DNA from: Actinobacteria bacterium UBA959
Lineage (GTDB): Bacteria; Actinomycetota; Actinomycetes; S36-B12; UBA5976
DNA length: 44,354 bases
Direction: 5' to 3'
NCBI GenBank assembly: GCA_002293025.1
Contig: DBCL01000003.1
Location: 1-44,354, forward strand
The notes beneath the pieces were generated by a model. That model was not told where the DNA came from. It searched no databases and saw only the letters and a list, made by a program, of their open reading frames with translations. Numbering within the stretch: position 1 is the first letter of the stretch; the number at the start of each line of letters is the position of its first letter. A program made the position numbers and the translations under genes. Shown here in pieces: positions 16,526 through 25,115 of this stretch.

Positions 16526-17569
16526 ATGAACAGGACAGTCACAGCGAGCAAACCATGGAAACAGCGGACTTCAAACGACTACTTATTGGTAATTGCAACT
16601 TCTACTTTACCGATGCTTGTAAGTTATGTTGCCTTAAAATCTGGAATACTTTCCCCAATGCTCGCAGGGTTACTTTTTATTGTTTCTCAAATTGTTGCAG
16701 GCGGCGTAGCAGGGCTGATTCATCGTGGTAAGCGCGGAGTTGGGGACGGAATTTTAGTTTCGCTTATTGGATTTTCGTTGGCGACTATTGGCATCATTAT
16801 GGGATCGGTTTTGTGGTCAGTCCTATACAAGGGACTTGAGGCACTGAAATTCCAATTCCTAATTCAAAATAATGAATATATCACCCCAACAAGCCCACTG
16901 GGTTACGGTGGAATTGGCCATGCACTGCTGGGAACGATCATTATTGTGTCTATTGCGACCTTAATTTCCTTACCAATTGGAATTGCAACTGCTGTTTACA
17001 TCACAGAAGTACGTGGTCGCAGCAAGGTGATTGTGCAAAGTCTGGTACAGGCCATGAGTGGCGTGCCATCTGTGGTTGCGGGGTTATTTATTTACGCAAC
17101 TTTCATTATCAGTGGCGTCAGCGCTTACAACGGCTTCATGGGGGCTTTGGCTTACAGTATTTTGATGCTGCCAACAGTTGCCCGAACTGCAGAGGAAGTC
17201 TTAAGACTAGTTCCAGATGATCTTAGATCTGCAGCATTGGCACTTGGTGCCAGTCGAGCACGTGTGGTCAGTATGGTCGTTTTGCCAACCGCCAAGGCTG
17301 GCCTTGTTACCGCAACCTTGCTAGGAATTGCCCGCGTTATCGGTGAGACTGCCCCACTAGTTTTCACCATTTTTGGATCTGCTCGAACTAATCTAAATCC
17401 ATTTAGTGATGGTATGGCAGCTCTACCACTGTATATCTTTAATGGTGTTCGACAGCCATTTGCACCCGAGCAAGCAAGGGCTTACTCAGCAGCTCTTGTC
17501 CTTTTAATACTTGTATTGATTGTTTTCTCCTTGGCACGATTCTTAACCTCTGACAGAAAGCGAAAGTAA
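16526..17569 (+). CDS. pstA: Phosphate ABC transporter permease PstA
   Basis: The second membrane subunit of the phosphate importer. About 347 residues, with three extra N-terminal helices before the core permease, as is common in actinobacteria. The core has AMSGVPSVVAGLFIYATF and the coupling loop RLVPDDLRSAALALGASRARVV. ATG 16526 follows the pstC stop by two bases; GTG 16520, overlapping pstC by four bases, is an alternative start. pstB follows five bases after the stop. Confidence 0.95.
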   Translation: MNRTVTASKPWKQRTSNDYLLVIATSTLPMLVSYVALKSGILSPMLAGLLFIVSQIVAGGVAGLIHRGKRGVGDGILVSLIGFSLATIGIIMGSVLWSVLYKGLEALKFQFLIQNNEYITPTSPLGYGGIGHALLGTIIIVSIATLISLPIGIATAVYITEVRGRSKVIVQSLVQAMSGVPSVVAGLFIYATFIISGVSAYNGFMGALAYSILMLPTVARTAEEVLRLVPDDLRSAALALGASRARVVSMVVLPTAKAGLVTATLLGIARVIGETAPLVFTIFGSARTNLNPFSDGMAALPLYIFNGVRQPFAPEQARAYSAALVLLILVLIVFSLARFLTSDRKRK

Positions 17570-17574
17570 CCAAC

Positions 17575-18414
17575 ATGACCATTAACTCGACGGAATCTAG
17601 TGTTTTTCAAGTTCCAAAAACTAAGGGAACAGGATCGATCACCACTGACGCGGTAATGGAGTCAGTTGGCATGTATGTCTGGTTTGGACCAAGACTGGTG
17701 CTCGCAGACGTTAACCTTAAGTTCCCAGCGAATTCTGTGACTGCTCTTATTGGGCCTTCTGGCTGTGGTAAGTCTACGTTTATTCGAACTTTGAACCGAA
17801 TGCACGAATTGATTCCATCTGCTGCGCTAGCTGGACAAGTTCTGTTTGAAGGTAATGACATTTATGGTCCAACAGTAAATCCAGTTGATGTCAGACTTCG
17901 GATAGGAATGGTTTTTCAAAAACCTAATCCATTCCCTGCGATGACCATCGAAGAGAATGTTTTATCTGGGCTGCGTTTGGCCAAAATAAAGAATGAAAAG
18001 CCAGCGGAGTTAGTTGAAAAATCTCTCACACAGGCAGGGTTGTGGAACGAAGTTAAGGATCGCCTAGGGAACACGGCGGGCTCCTTATCGGGTGGCCAAC
18101 AGCAGCGGCTTTGTATTGCTAGATCCCTTGCAGTCAATCCAAATGTTTTGCTCATGGATGAGCCATGTTCGGCCCTAGATCCAGGTTCAACGCTACGCGT
18201 TGAAGAAACGATCCGAGAACTGAGCGAATTCATGACTGTTGTGATCGTTACTCACAACATGCAGCAAGCTCAACGTGTGGCTCAATTCACTGCCTTTTTC
18301 TTATCAGAAGACAACAATCCAGGTTATGTAGTTGAGCATGGCCCGACGGTGGATGTATTTGCTAATCCAATTGACACACGCACATCTGACTACGTCAATG
18401 GCAGGTTTGGTTAA
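17575..18414 (+). CDS. pstB: Phosphate ABC transporter ATPase PstB
   Basis: The nucleotide-binding subunit that powers phosphate import. The 279 residues show Walker A GPSGCGKST (60-68, K66), Q-loop GMVFQKPNPFP, the ABC signature LSGGQQQR, Walker B VLLMDEPCSALDP and the switch histidine in VIVTHNMQQA, all intact. An N-terminal extension of about 30 residues precedes the usual PstB start, with little similarity to other ATPases. The gene is the last of pstC-pstA-pstB; pstS follows after a 156-base gap with its own PHO-box promoter. Confidence 0.97.
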   Translation: MTINSTESSVFQVPKTKGTGSITTDAVMESVGMYVWFGPRLVLADVNLKFPANSVTALIGPSGCGKSTFIRTLNRMHELIPSAALAGQVLFEGNDIYGPTVNPVDVRLRIGMVFQKPNPFPAMTIEENVLSGLRLAKIKNEKPAELVEKSLTQAGLWNEVKDRLGNTAGSLSGGQQQRLCIARSLAVNPNVLLMDEPCSALDPGSTLRVEETIRELSEFMTVVIVTHNMQQAQRVAQFTAFFLSEDNNPGYVVEHGPTVDVFANPIDTRTSDYVNGRFG

Positions 18415-18446
18415 ATCCAGCCAGACAAGAGGCTGAATTGAATTTA

Positions 18447-18490
18447 GTTTACTTAGTGTTCACTTTTAGGTTCTCAGTCGTTTGCTTCAA
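18447..18490 (+). promoter_or_regulatory. PHO box before pstS
   Basis: Four abutting 11-base units: GTTTACTTAGT (18447), GTTCACTTTTA (18458), GGTTCTCAGTC (18469) and GTTTGCTTCAA (18480). The first two resemble the PhoP direct-repeat consensus best. pstS thus seems to have its own phosphate-responsive promoter in addition to the one before pstC. The leader also holds an inverted repeat CTTTAGCC (18498-18505) / GGCTAAAG (18545-18552). Confidence 0.68.
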
Positions 18491-18570
18491 GATCGATCTT
18501 TAGCCTTCTTTCGGAAGTACTTTTGAGTAAGCCTTAAACATCTAGGCTAAAGACGAAGGAGAACGCATAA

Positions 18571-19602
18571 ATGCGCCGTTTGACTAAATTAACCAGTGTG
18601 TTGGCAGCATCTGCCCTCATGTTTGGATTGACCACTACCTCTGCATTAGCAAACACTGAAATTAAAGGTTCCGGTGCATCTTTTGCCAAAGGGTTAATGG
18701 ATGAATGTATTTCCCAATACAACGCCACGAGTCCCGCCATCAAAGTTGCAGCCTATGGATCAATTGGTTCCGGTTCTGGTCGCTCACAGCTGGTCGGTAA
18801 GACTGTTAACTTCGCTATGAGCGATGGTTACTGGAGTTCTTCAGACTTAGCTAAGATCAACGCTGCCGACTACATATTCGCACCGTTCGCAGGTGCCCCT
18901 GTGACACTTCCTTTCAATGTGGCTGGTGTTACTAGCTTGAACTTGACCGCCAAAAACGTAACAGACATCTTTAGCGGTCGTGTTACTAAATGGAATGATC
19001 CAACAATCCAGGCAAACAATAAGAACGCTAAGTTGCCTGACGCATCAATCGTTGTGGTTTATCGTTCAGATTCATCTGGAACCACTCAGATCTTTACTCA
19101 GTACTTGGGCGCTCATGATCCGCTAGCCCGTGAGGTTGGTGTGTTCAATACTTTGTTCCAGCCAGCCGGCGGCATTGGCTCTCCACAAAACCAAGGTGTT
19201 ATGACATCCGTGAAGAACACACCTAACGCAATTGGGTATGTAGATTTCGCTGATGCATCCACATCGGGCAAGCCAATGGCGAAGCTTCAAAATGGTGCAA
19301 AACAGTTCATTGCTCCATCATTGCAAGCTGCCGCAAGATTCTTGTCAGCTCAACCAGTACCAGGAAGCAAAGGTTACGTTTACTCTCGCTACAAGACTTC
19401 AAACATCAAGGGTGCCTACCAGCTATCTGGATACACCTACTACATCATGCCAAAAGCCCCAGTTGCTGGCGTGATTGAGTTTGCAAACTACGTGCTCAAC
19501 ACCTGCGGTCCAACTCGTGCTGCAGCAGTTAAGTACACAGCCCTAGATGGCAAGATGAAGAAGTTTGCACTAGAGCAAGTTGCTAAGGCAAAGCGTCCAT
19601 AA
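18571..19602 (+). CDS. pstS: Phosphate-binding protein PstS
   Basis: The extracytoplasmic phosphate receptor of the Pst importer. The 343 residues begin with a Sec signal peptide, predicted to be cut after A27 (SALA-NTE). There is no lipobox cysteine, unlike PstS of many Gram-positive bacteria, so membrane retention is unclear. The phosphate-site phrases GSGASFAKG (33-41), GSGSGRSQL and YRSDSSGTTQIF are intact, and FSGRVTKWNDPTI marks the hinge region. The start is fixed by AAGGAGA at 18556-18562. A strong terminator follows at 19624-19664. Confidence 0.97.
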   Translation: MRRLTKLTSVLAASALMFGLTTTSALANTEIKGSGASFAKGLMDECISQYNATSPAIKVAAYGSIGSGSGRSQLVGKTVNFAMSDGYWSSSDLAKINAADYIFAPFAGAPVTLPFNVAGVTSLNLTAKNVTDIFSGRVTKWNDPTIQANNKNAKLPDASIVVVYRSDSSGTTQIFTQYLGAHDPLAREVGVFNTLFQPAGGIGSPQNQGVMTSVKNTPNAIGYVDFADASTSGKPMAKLQNGAKQFIAPSLQAAARFLSAQPVPGSKGYVYSRYKTSNIKGAYQLSGYTYYIMPKAPVAGVIEFANYVLNTCGPTRAAAVKYTALDGKMKKFALEQVAKAKRP

Positions 19603-19623
19603 TTAGCAACCTCTTTTGAATCG

Positions 19624-19664
19624 CTAAAGAGAGCGGGTCGCCAAAAGTGACCCGCTCTCTTTAG
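19624..19664. terminator. Terminator after pstS
   Basis: Perfect 16-base inverted repeat: CTAAAGAGAGCGGGTC (19624-19639) and its complement at 19649-19664, with a nine-base loop. The T run is short (TTT in the stem end), so it may attenuate rather than fully separate pstS from the next gene, 27 bases further on. Confidence 0.8.
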
Positions 19665-19690
19665 ACTTAGGACTAGTTGAAAGGCAACAA

Positions 19691-20791
19691 GTGCGCAGAA
19701 TAGTTTTGCTGGTCTCAGCCTTAACCTTGTTATCTGCCTGCACTCCCCCGCTACCCCCAGAAGTTTTAGCCGGCCAAGCTGAGGCCACAATCGACTGCGC
19801 AACGGCTGTTACCAAAGTTTCTGGCCCAGCTGAATTTGCCCCCGCAGTTGAGGCGATTGCTGGAATGTTAATTGGCGTCTGCCCAGATCATTCCATTGAA
19901 TACGTCCCAGATGACTTGTCTGCAGAAGTAGAGATCTTGGATCACACCCCAAGCCCTGCAGAGGTTAAAGCTTTCACAGCAAGATGCGAATCTGGAACTG
20001 CCCTAGTGGCCCCTGCCTTTGGCATGGCAGCAACTATTTCTTTGCAGGTTACAGGCCTTGAAGGATTAGTGCTTGATGCACGAGCCATTTCTGGATTAAT
20101 CGATGGGTCGATTAAAAGTTGGGATGATCAAGTCATTCAAGACCTGAACCCAGAATTTATCTTGGATCCAGTTCCAGTAATTCGATTCGTCACCAATGAT
20201 AAGTCTGCAGCAGTTTTGGCAATTACCTCCTGGGCTAAGCGAGATGGAGATTATGCAGCCAAACCCTCTGATGTTATTCGTGGTGATCAAACTTTCGAGA
20301 CCGTCGATGAACTAGCCGCTGAATTGTTTAACGTAGAGGGTGCGTTTGGGATAGTGCCACTAGGTACTGCAGTTATTAATGGGTTAAATACCGCCAGACT
20401 GCAGGTGACCAAGACTGATATTTTGACTCCAGAACCGGTTTACACGATGCGCGGAATTGCCACAACAGAGTTATTTGAAAATGAACTAGGACAACTAACA
20501 GCTTCAGTGGCTTTTGGTGGCAAAGTTAATGAAAACTTATCCGATCCACTAATTGATCCAGCTAACTTCAAATCTGGCTGGCCCGCTCTAGGCATTGGGC
20601 ACGTTTTAGCTTGTGAAGATTCAAAGGACTTGGGCGCACTGCCATTTGCGCGATTTGTGGTTCGCGGCGAAGGCCAAGGTGCTTTGGAGGGAATTGGATA
20701 CACCAGACTTCCACTGCCAATTAGATTGCAATCGATTCTGGCACTAAAGACTCCGCTTTCTGAAGAATTGCTCGAACAAATCAAGAACTAA
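19691..20791 (+). CDS. Divergent PstS-like substrate-binding lipoprotein
   Basis: A 366-residue lipoprotein: signal peptide with lipobox LLSAC and lipidated C17. The body resembles a PstS-type binding protein: ISGLIDGSIKSWDDQVIQDLNP matches the PstS hinge phrase in the preceding gene in form and position (the stretch is about 22 residues around 135-155), and FVTNDKSAAVLAI stands where PstS has YRSDSSGTTQIF. The SSGT phosphate-contacting loop is therefore not conserved, so the ligand may not be phosphate. Start is GTG 19691 with AAAGG at 19679-19683. It converges on glnE with a four-base overlap. It could instead be a regulatory or scavenging paralogue; function is unproven. Confidence 0.72.
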   Translation: MRRIVLLVSALTLLSACTPPLPPEVLAGQAEATIDCATAVTKVSGPAEFAPAVEAIAGMLIGVCPDHSIEYVPDDLSAEVEILDHTPSPAEVKAFTARCESGTALVAPAFGMAATISLQVTGLEGLVLDARAISGLIDGSIKSWDDQVIQDLNPEFILDPVPVIRFVTNDKSAAVLAITSWAKRDGDYAAKPSDVIRGDQTFETVDELAAELFNVEGAFGIVPLGTAVINGLNTARLQVTKTDILTPEPVYTMRGIATTELFENELGQLTASVAFGGKVNENLSDPLIDPANFKSGWPALGIGHVLACEDSKDLGALPFARFVVRGEGQGALEGIGYTRLPLPIRLQSILALKTPLSEELLEQIKN

Positions 20792-23691
20792 CTGTCGTAG
20801 AAGATTCTTTCGAAGACTTCCCTGGCTCTGCGTGCTGTTTTCAAATAGTTCTCTACCACTAAATTTGGTTCTCCAGCTGGATACCCCAGCACAAATGACA
20901 ACTTCTTTAGCTCAAGAATGTCTCGTGGGATCTGATCTTGCTGTTTACCCAAAGCTAAGATCAGGGCATTTCGAATATTTGCAGCATTTTGCCAAGCCTC
21001 AATTAAGTGATTGCAGTCGGCCTGAGATATCAATTTCAATTCTGCTGAGGCCTGTAGTGCTTCGATTGTTTTAGTAGTTCTTAACTGTGGGTGTTGATAT
21101 CCAAATTTAAGTTGCATTAGTTGGGCAGCCCACTCAATATCACTTAGGCCACCTTTCCCTAGCTTTAGGTGAGTACTTGGGTCTGCTCCTTTGGGTAGTC
21201 GCTCAGATTCCATGCGTGCTTTCAAAACACGTATATCTCTGATTTGTTCGTTTGATAATCCGTTCGCCGGCCACCTGACCAGATCGACTAACTCGATAAA
21301 TCGAGACATTAATTCTGGGTCCCCAGCTCCAAACTCAACTCTAAGGAGGGCTTGACTTTCCCAGGTGATCGACCACCTCTCGTAATAGGCTCGATAGGAA
21401 TCCAAACTCCTAACCAAAGCCCCTTTCTTGCCTTCTGGTCGAAGATCCGCGTCGATTTCAATAGCTGGGTCGGGGTGAGGTGCCATCAACAAACTTCTAA
21501 GTTCGGTTGCAACCGCTAGAGCCGCTGGTGTGGCATCTGTTTCAGCAACTCCAGGAAGTGGGTCATGAACAAATAGCACATCAAGATCAGATCCAAAGCC
21601 TAATTCTCCTCCACCAAACCTGCCTAGAGCCATGACTGCAAATTTGGTTGGAAGTGATTGCCCAATTTGTTTTTCAACAGATTTGACTGCTACCCGAAGT
21701 GCTGCATCTAAGACTATTGAGTTCACAATCGTCAGTGCTTTGCCAGTTTGATCAACTGGTTGATTCAAAAGCATGACAGCTGCCGCAGTTCGAACTAATT
21801 CTCTTCTGCGCAGTGCCCGCAACGCTCCAACTGATTTAACTGGATCATCTATGTTTCTATCAATAAGCGCGTCGACTTCGGCTTGCAGTGCTGCATTGTC
21901 TCTAGGTTGAAGTTGTTCATCATCCGCTAAGAGAGCTAATGATTCTGGTGCACGCAGAAGTAGATCTACCAAAAACTCACTTCCTGAAGTGATCGTTGCC
22001 ACCCTTTGCGCAATTTGTGCATCATCTCTGAGTGAGCTCAAATACCAAGGAGTGTCTCCAAGAGCTTCACTCAACCGCCGAAAGGCCAATAAGCCAACAT
22101 CTGGGCTTGGCCCATCGGCCCACCAAGCCAGCATCACCGGCAGCAGCGTTCGCTGAATTGCTGCTCTTCTTTGTGAACCAGTGGTTAGACTTTCAATATG
22201 TCGTAGTGCTGCCGCAGCATCTTGATAACCCAAAGCAGTTAAGCGCTCAAGTGCCTGTTTGGTGCCTAACCGAACAGAGTTTGTGGGAAGAACTGCAACC
22301 GCATCTAACAAAGGCTGATAAAAGAGTTTCTGGTGAAGACTTCTAACTTGGATAGCTCTTTCTTCCCAGGCCTGATTAAGCCCAGCAGCTGGCTCACCTA
22401 ACACTTCCATGGATCTACCAAGGCTTCGTAGTTCAACTTCATTTGTTGGCAGAGTGTGTGTGCGCTGCATCTGCTGCATCTGAATTCGGTGCTCAAGAGT
22501 TCTAAGCCAGGTGTATGCCTGAACCAAGGCAGTTGCATCCACTCTTCCGATATACCCGCCTGCAGCCAATGCCGATATGGCTTGCAAGGTATTTGGAACC
22601 CTTAAACTTTCATCACTTCTTCCATGCACCATTTGTAGTAGTTGTATCGCAAACTCAATATCCCTTAATCCGCCTTTGCCCAACTTCAATTCTCGTCCTT
22701 GAACCTTGTCAGGAATTGTGCTTTCAACTCTAGTTCGCATCCTGCGGGTATCGTCCACAAAATTTTCACGAGTAGATGCATCCCAGATGAAGGGCTGGAT
22801 AGCTTCGCAATATCTCTCACCCAACTCAATGTCTCCAGCAGCCGCTCGAGCCTTCAAAAGTGCCTGAAATTCCCAGGTTTGTGCCCAGCGTTGGTAGTAG
22901 GAAACATGTGAAGCCACCGGCCTAACCAATGCTCCAGCTTTACCTTCAGGGCGAAGGGCTGCATCCACCACCCAGATAGTTCCATCCTCGGTTTGTTCCG
23001 AGCAGATCTTCATTAATGTTGAACAGATCTTGGTGGCTGAACTCATTGCTTGCTCGTCACTAACACCATTTATTGGCTCAGCTACAAAAATTACGTCAAC
23101 GTCTGAAATGTAGTTAAGTTCTTGAGCACCAGTTTTACCCATGGCAATCACTGCAATCATGGCATGTGTTGCTTCTACCGGAAGTTCAGCCTTTGCAATT
23201 TCTAGTGCAGTTTCTAACACAGCATCTGCTATCCAGCTCAACTCAAGACTTGTGTGTGCAAAGTCTGATTTTGAACTTAAGTCCCGGGCTGCCAACGAGA
23301 TTACTTGACGACGGTATCTGCGTTTGAGGGCAGCTGTGGAATCTACTTCAGATGTGGAAGTTAAGAACTGATCCTTAAGTGAGACTGCATTTACTGGAGG
23401 ATCTAGGTGTAATACTCCTAGATCCTCTGGATAAAGGATCAAGTGTTCAGCAAAGGCCGCGGAAGAACCAAATATCATTGCAGTTAGATCAAGGTCTTTC
23501 ACTAGATCTAAGTTCATACGGGACAAATACTTGAGTGCTTGATCAGGGTTTGCAGACTTGGCTAGGGCTTGACACAATAATTCTGGGTCGAGTTTTATTA
23601 AGTCGGAATTCTCAATTGTTTCTATCCCAGCAGAAACCTCTAAAAGCCCTGCTTGGATTAGTCTTGTTGCTAAACCGATATCTCTAGACAC
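20788..23691 (-). CDS. glnE: Glutamine synthetase adenylyltransferase/adenylyl-removing enzyme GlnE
   Basis: A bifunctional 967-residue enzyme that adds AMP to, and removes AMP from, the regulatory tyrosine of glutamine synthetase. Both nucleotidyltransferase domains are complete: the N-terminal one has YISDVDVIFV (D197, D199) and the C-terminal one GSDLDVLFVHD (D702, D704). Each is followed by a helical domain with the phrases LGKGGLRDIEFAIQLLQ and LGKGGLSDIEWAAQLMQ. It lies nine bases after glnA2 on the same strand, so the two are an operon, as in mycobacteria. The target tyrosine is seen in GlnA1 (Y405). The end overlaps the opposing lipoprotein gene by four bases. Confidence 0.97.
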   Translation of the reverse strand: MSRDIGLATRLIQAGLLEVSAGIETIENSDLIKLDPELLCQALAKSANPDQALKYLSRMNLDLVKDLDLTAMIFGSSAAFAEHLILYPEDLGVLHLDPPVNAVSLKDQFLTSTSEVDSTAALKRRYRRQVISLAARDLSSKSDFAHTSLELSWIADAVLETALEIAKAELPVEATHAMIAVIAMGKTGAQELNYISDVDVIFVAEPINGVSDEQAMSSATKICSTLMKICSEQTEDGTIWVVDAALRPEGKAGALVRPVASHVSYYQRWAQTWEFQALLKARAAAGDIELGERYCEAIQPFIWDASTRENFVDDTRRMRTRVESTIPDKVQGRELKLGKGGLRDIEFAIQLLQMVHGRSDESLRVPNTLQAISALAAGGYIGRVDATALVQAYTWLRTLEHRIQMQQMQRTHTLPTNEVELRSLGRSMEVLGEPAAGLNQAWEERAIQVRSLHQKLFYQPLLDAVAVLPTNSVRLGTKQALERLTALGYQDAAAALRHIESLTTGSQRRAAIQRTLLPVMLAWWADGPSPDVGLLAFRRLSEALGDTPWYLSSLRDDAQIAQRVATITSGSEFLVDLLLRAPESLALLADDEQLQPRDNAALQAEVDALIDRNIDDPVKSVGALRALRRRELVRTAAAVMLLNQPVDQTGKALTIVNSIVLDAALRVAVKSVEKQIGQSLPTKFAVMALGRFGGGELGFGSDLDVLFVHDPLPGVAETDATPAALAVATELRSLLMAPHPDPAIEIDADLRPEGKKGALVRSLDSYRAYYERWSITWESQALLRVEFGAGDPELMSRFIELVDLVRWPANGLSNEQIRDIRVLKARMESERLPKGADPSTHLKLGKGGLSDIEWAAQLMQLKFGYQHPQLRTTKTIEALQASAELKLISQADCNHLIEAWQNAANIRNALILALGKQQDQIPRDILELKKLSFVLGYPAGEPNLVVENYLKTARRAREVFERIFYDS

Positions 23692-23700
23692 TAAACACCT

Positions 23701-25035
23701 TTAATGGTGCAGGTAGCGGTTGTACTCCCACTCGCTGATTTGTTGACGGTAGTCATTCCACTCAGCGCGCTTGTTTTTGAGGAAGAAGTCAAAAACATGT
23801 TCACCTAAAGTCTCTGCGACTAACTCACTTTTCTCCATGAGTGACAATGCTTCAGATAAAGACGTTGGCAGAGAGGCTATTCCCATAGCTCGACGCTCAG
23901 CATCTGTTAATGACCAGACATCGTCTTCGGCCTCAGGTGGTAATTCATAGCCTTCTTCGATGCCCTTTAACCCAGCCGCCAAGGTAACTGCAAATGCTAG
24001 GTACGGATTAACTGCGCTATCAAATGCCCGGTATTCAATTCGCGTTGATTGCGCTTTATCTGGCTTATACATAGGCACTCGAACCAAAGCAGACCTGTTG
24101 TTATGGCCCCAACAAACGTGGCTTGGTGCTTCACCGCCACCTGTTAGGCGCTTGTATGAATTTACCCATTGATTTGTAACAGCAGTAATTTCGGCTGCGT
24201 GCACAAGTAGTCCTGCAATGAACTGTTTCCCAGTTTTTGATAATGAATGGCGAGCACCTGCTTCATAAAATGCATTGGCATCCCCTTCAAATAAGGACAT
24301 GTGAGTGTGCATACCAGAACCTGGGTGTTCTCTAAATGGCTTAGGCATAAATGATGCATGCAAATCTTGCTGCAATGCAACTTCTTTCATAACCAACCTA
24401 AAGGTCATGATGTTGTCAGCAGTTGTTAAAGCGTCTGCATATCTAAGATCAATTTCTTGCTGGCCTGGAGCACCTTCGTGGTGTGAGAACTCAACTGAGA
24501 TTCCCATCTGCTCCAAAGTTGTTATTGCAGCTCTTCTAAAATCATTATCGGCACCTTGTGGGGTGTGATCGAAGAAACCGGCGTTATCAGAAGGCGTTGG
24601 GGTTGAGCCCTCTGCTCGATCTCCCTTAAACAAGAAAAACTCAATTTCAGGATGCGTATAAAAAGTGAAGCCCATCTTGGCAGCTTTTTCTAAAGATCTT
24701 TTCAGAACTTGTCTGGTATCTGCATAAGCTGGTGAGCCGTCTGGCAATTTAATGTCACAGAACATACGCGCAACACCCTGCTGAGTCCCGCGCCATGGCA
24801 GCATTTGGAAAGTGCTTGGGTCAGGCATAGCCACCATGTCAGATTCGGTGACTCTGGTGAACCCTTCAATGGCTGAGCCATCAAAGCCAATACCTTCTGA
24901 AAATGCTGACTCTAACTCGGCTGGTGCAATTGCTACAGATTTTAGAAATCCCAATACATCGGTGAACCACAGTCGCACAAAACGAATGTCACGCTCTTCG
25001 ATCGCCCTTAAAACATATTCAGTCTGCTTGTCCAT
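23701..25035 (-). CDS. glnA2: Glutamine synthetase GlnA2 (type I)
   Basis: A second type-I glutamine synthetase of 444 residues, the actinobacterial GlnA2 group, shorter than GlnA1. The metal and ATP motifs are present: GIGFDGSAIEGF (49-60), THPEIEFFLF, FMPKPFREHPGSGMHTHMSL and NRSALVRVPMYK. A tyrosine in GYELPPEAEDD lies where GlnA1 has its adenylylated one, so sequence alone does not settle whether GlnE acts on it. In other actinobacteria the in vivo role of GlnA2 is debated. The start ATG 25035 has CAGAAT six bases upstream as a possible -10 and no Shine-Dalgarno site. First gene of the glnA2-glnE operon. Confidence 0.94.
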   Translation of the reverse strand: MDKQTEYVLRAIEERDIRFVRLWFTDVLGFLKSVAIAPAELESAFSEGIGFDGSAIEGFTRVTESDMVAMPDPSTFQMLPWRGTQQGVARMFCDIKLPDGSPAYADTRQVLKRSLEKAAKMGFTFYTHPEIEFFLFKGDRAEGSTPTPSDNAGFFDHTPQGADNDFRRAAITTLEQMGISVEFSHHEGAPGQQEIDLRYADALTTADNIMTFRLVMKEVALQQDLHASFMPKPFREHPGSGMHTHMSLFEGDANAFYEAGARHSLSKTGKQFIAGLLVHAAEITAVTNQWVNSYKRLTGGGEAPSHVCWGHNNRSALVRVPMYKPDKAQSTRIEYRAFDSAVNPYLAFAVTLAAGLKGIEEGYELPPEAEDDVWSLTDAERRAMGIASLPTSLSEALSLMEKSELVAETLGEHVFDFFLKNKRAEWNDYRQQISEWEYNRYLHH

Positions 25036-25060
25036 GGGCTAATTCTGCCTTGAGTTTCCA

Positions 25061-25082
25061 CTCAGGGGAACACGCCCCTGAG
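25061..25082. promoter_or_regulatory. Palindrome between glnA2 and nadE
   Basis: CTCAGGGG (25061-25068) and CCCCTGAG (25075-25082) form a perfect eight-base inverted repeat with a six-base centre. It lies inside the 80-base divergent region, so it could be a shared operator or a hairpin in an RNA leader. No regulator can be named. Confidence 0.4.
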
Positions 25083-25103
25083 AATGTCTGCCAGGTGGCG
25101 TAT

Positions 25104-25109
25104 TACCCT
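25104..25109 (+). promoter_or_regulatory. Candidate -10 (TACCCT) of leaderless nadE
   Basis: TACCCT ends six bases before ATG 25116, the same hexamer and spacing as at lipB. It supports the start at 25116 over the longer frame from 25050. Confidence 0.45.
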
Positions 25110-25115
25110 CGCACT

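Noticed and set aside
25050..25115. Longer NadE start at 25050
   Set aside because: The extra 22 residues are not part of the family; ATG 25116 has a -10 candidate at the right distance.
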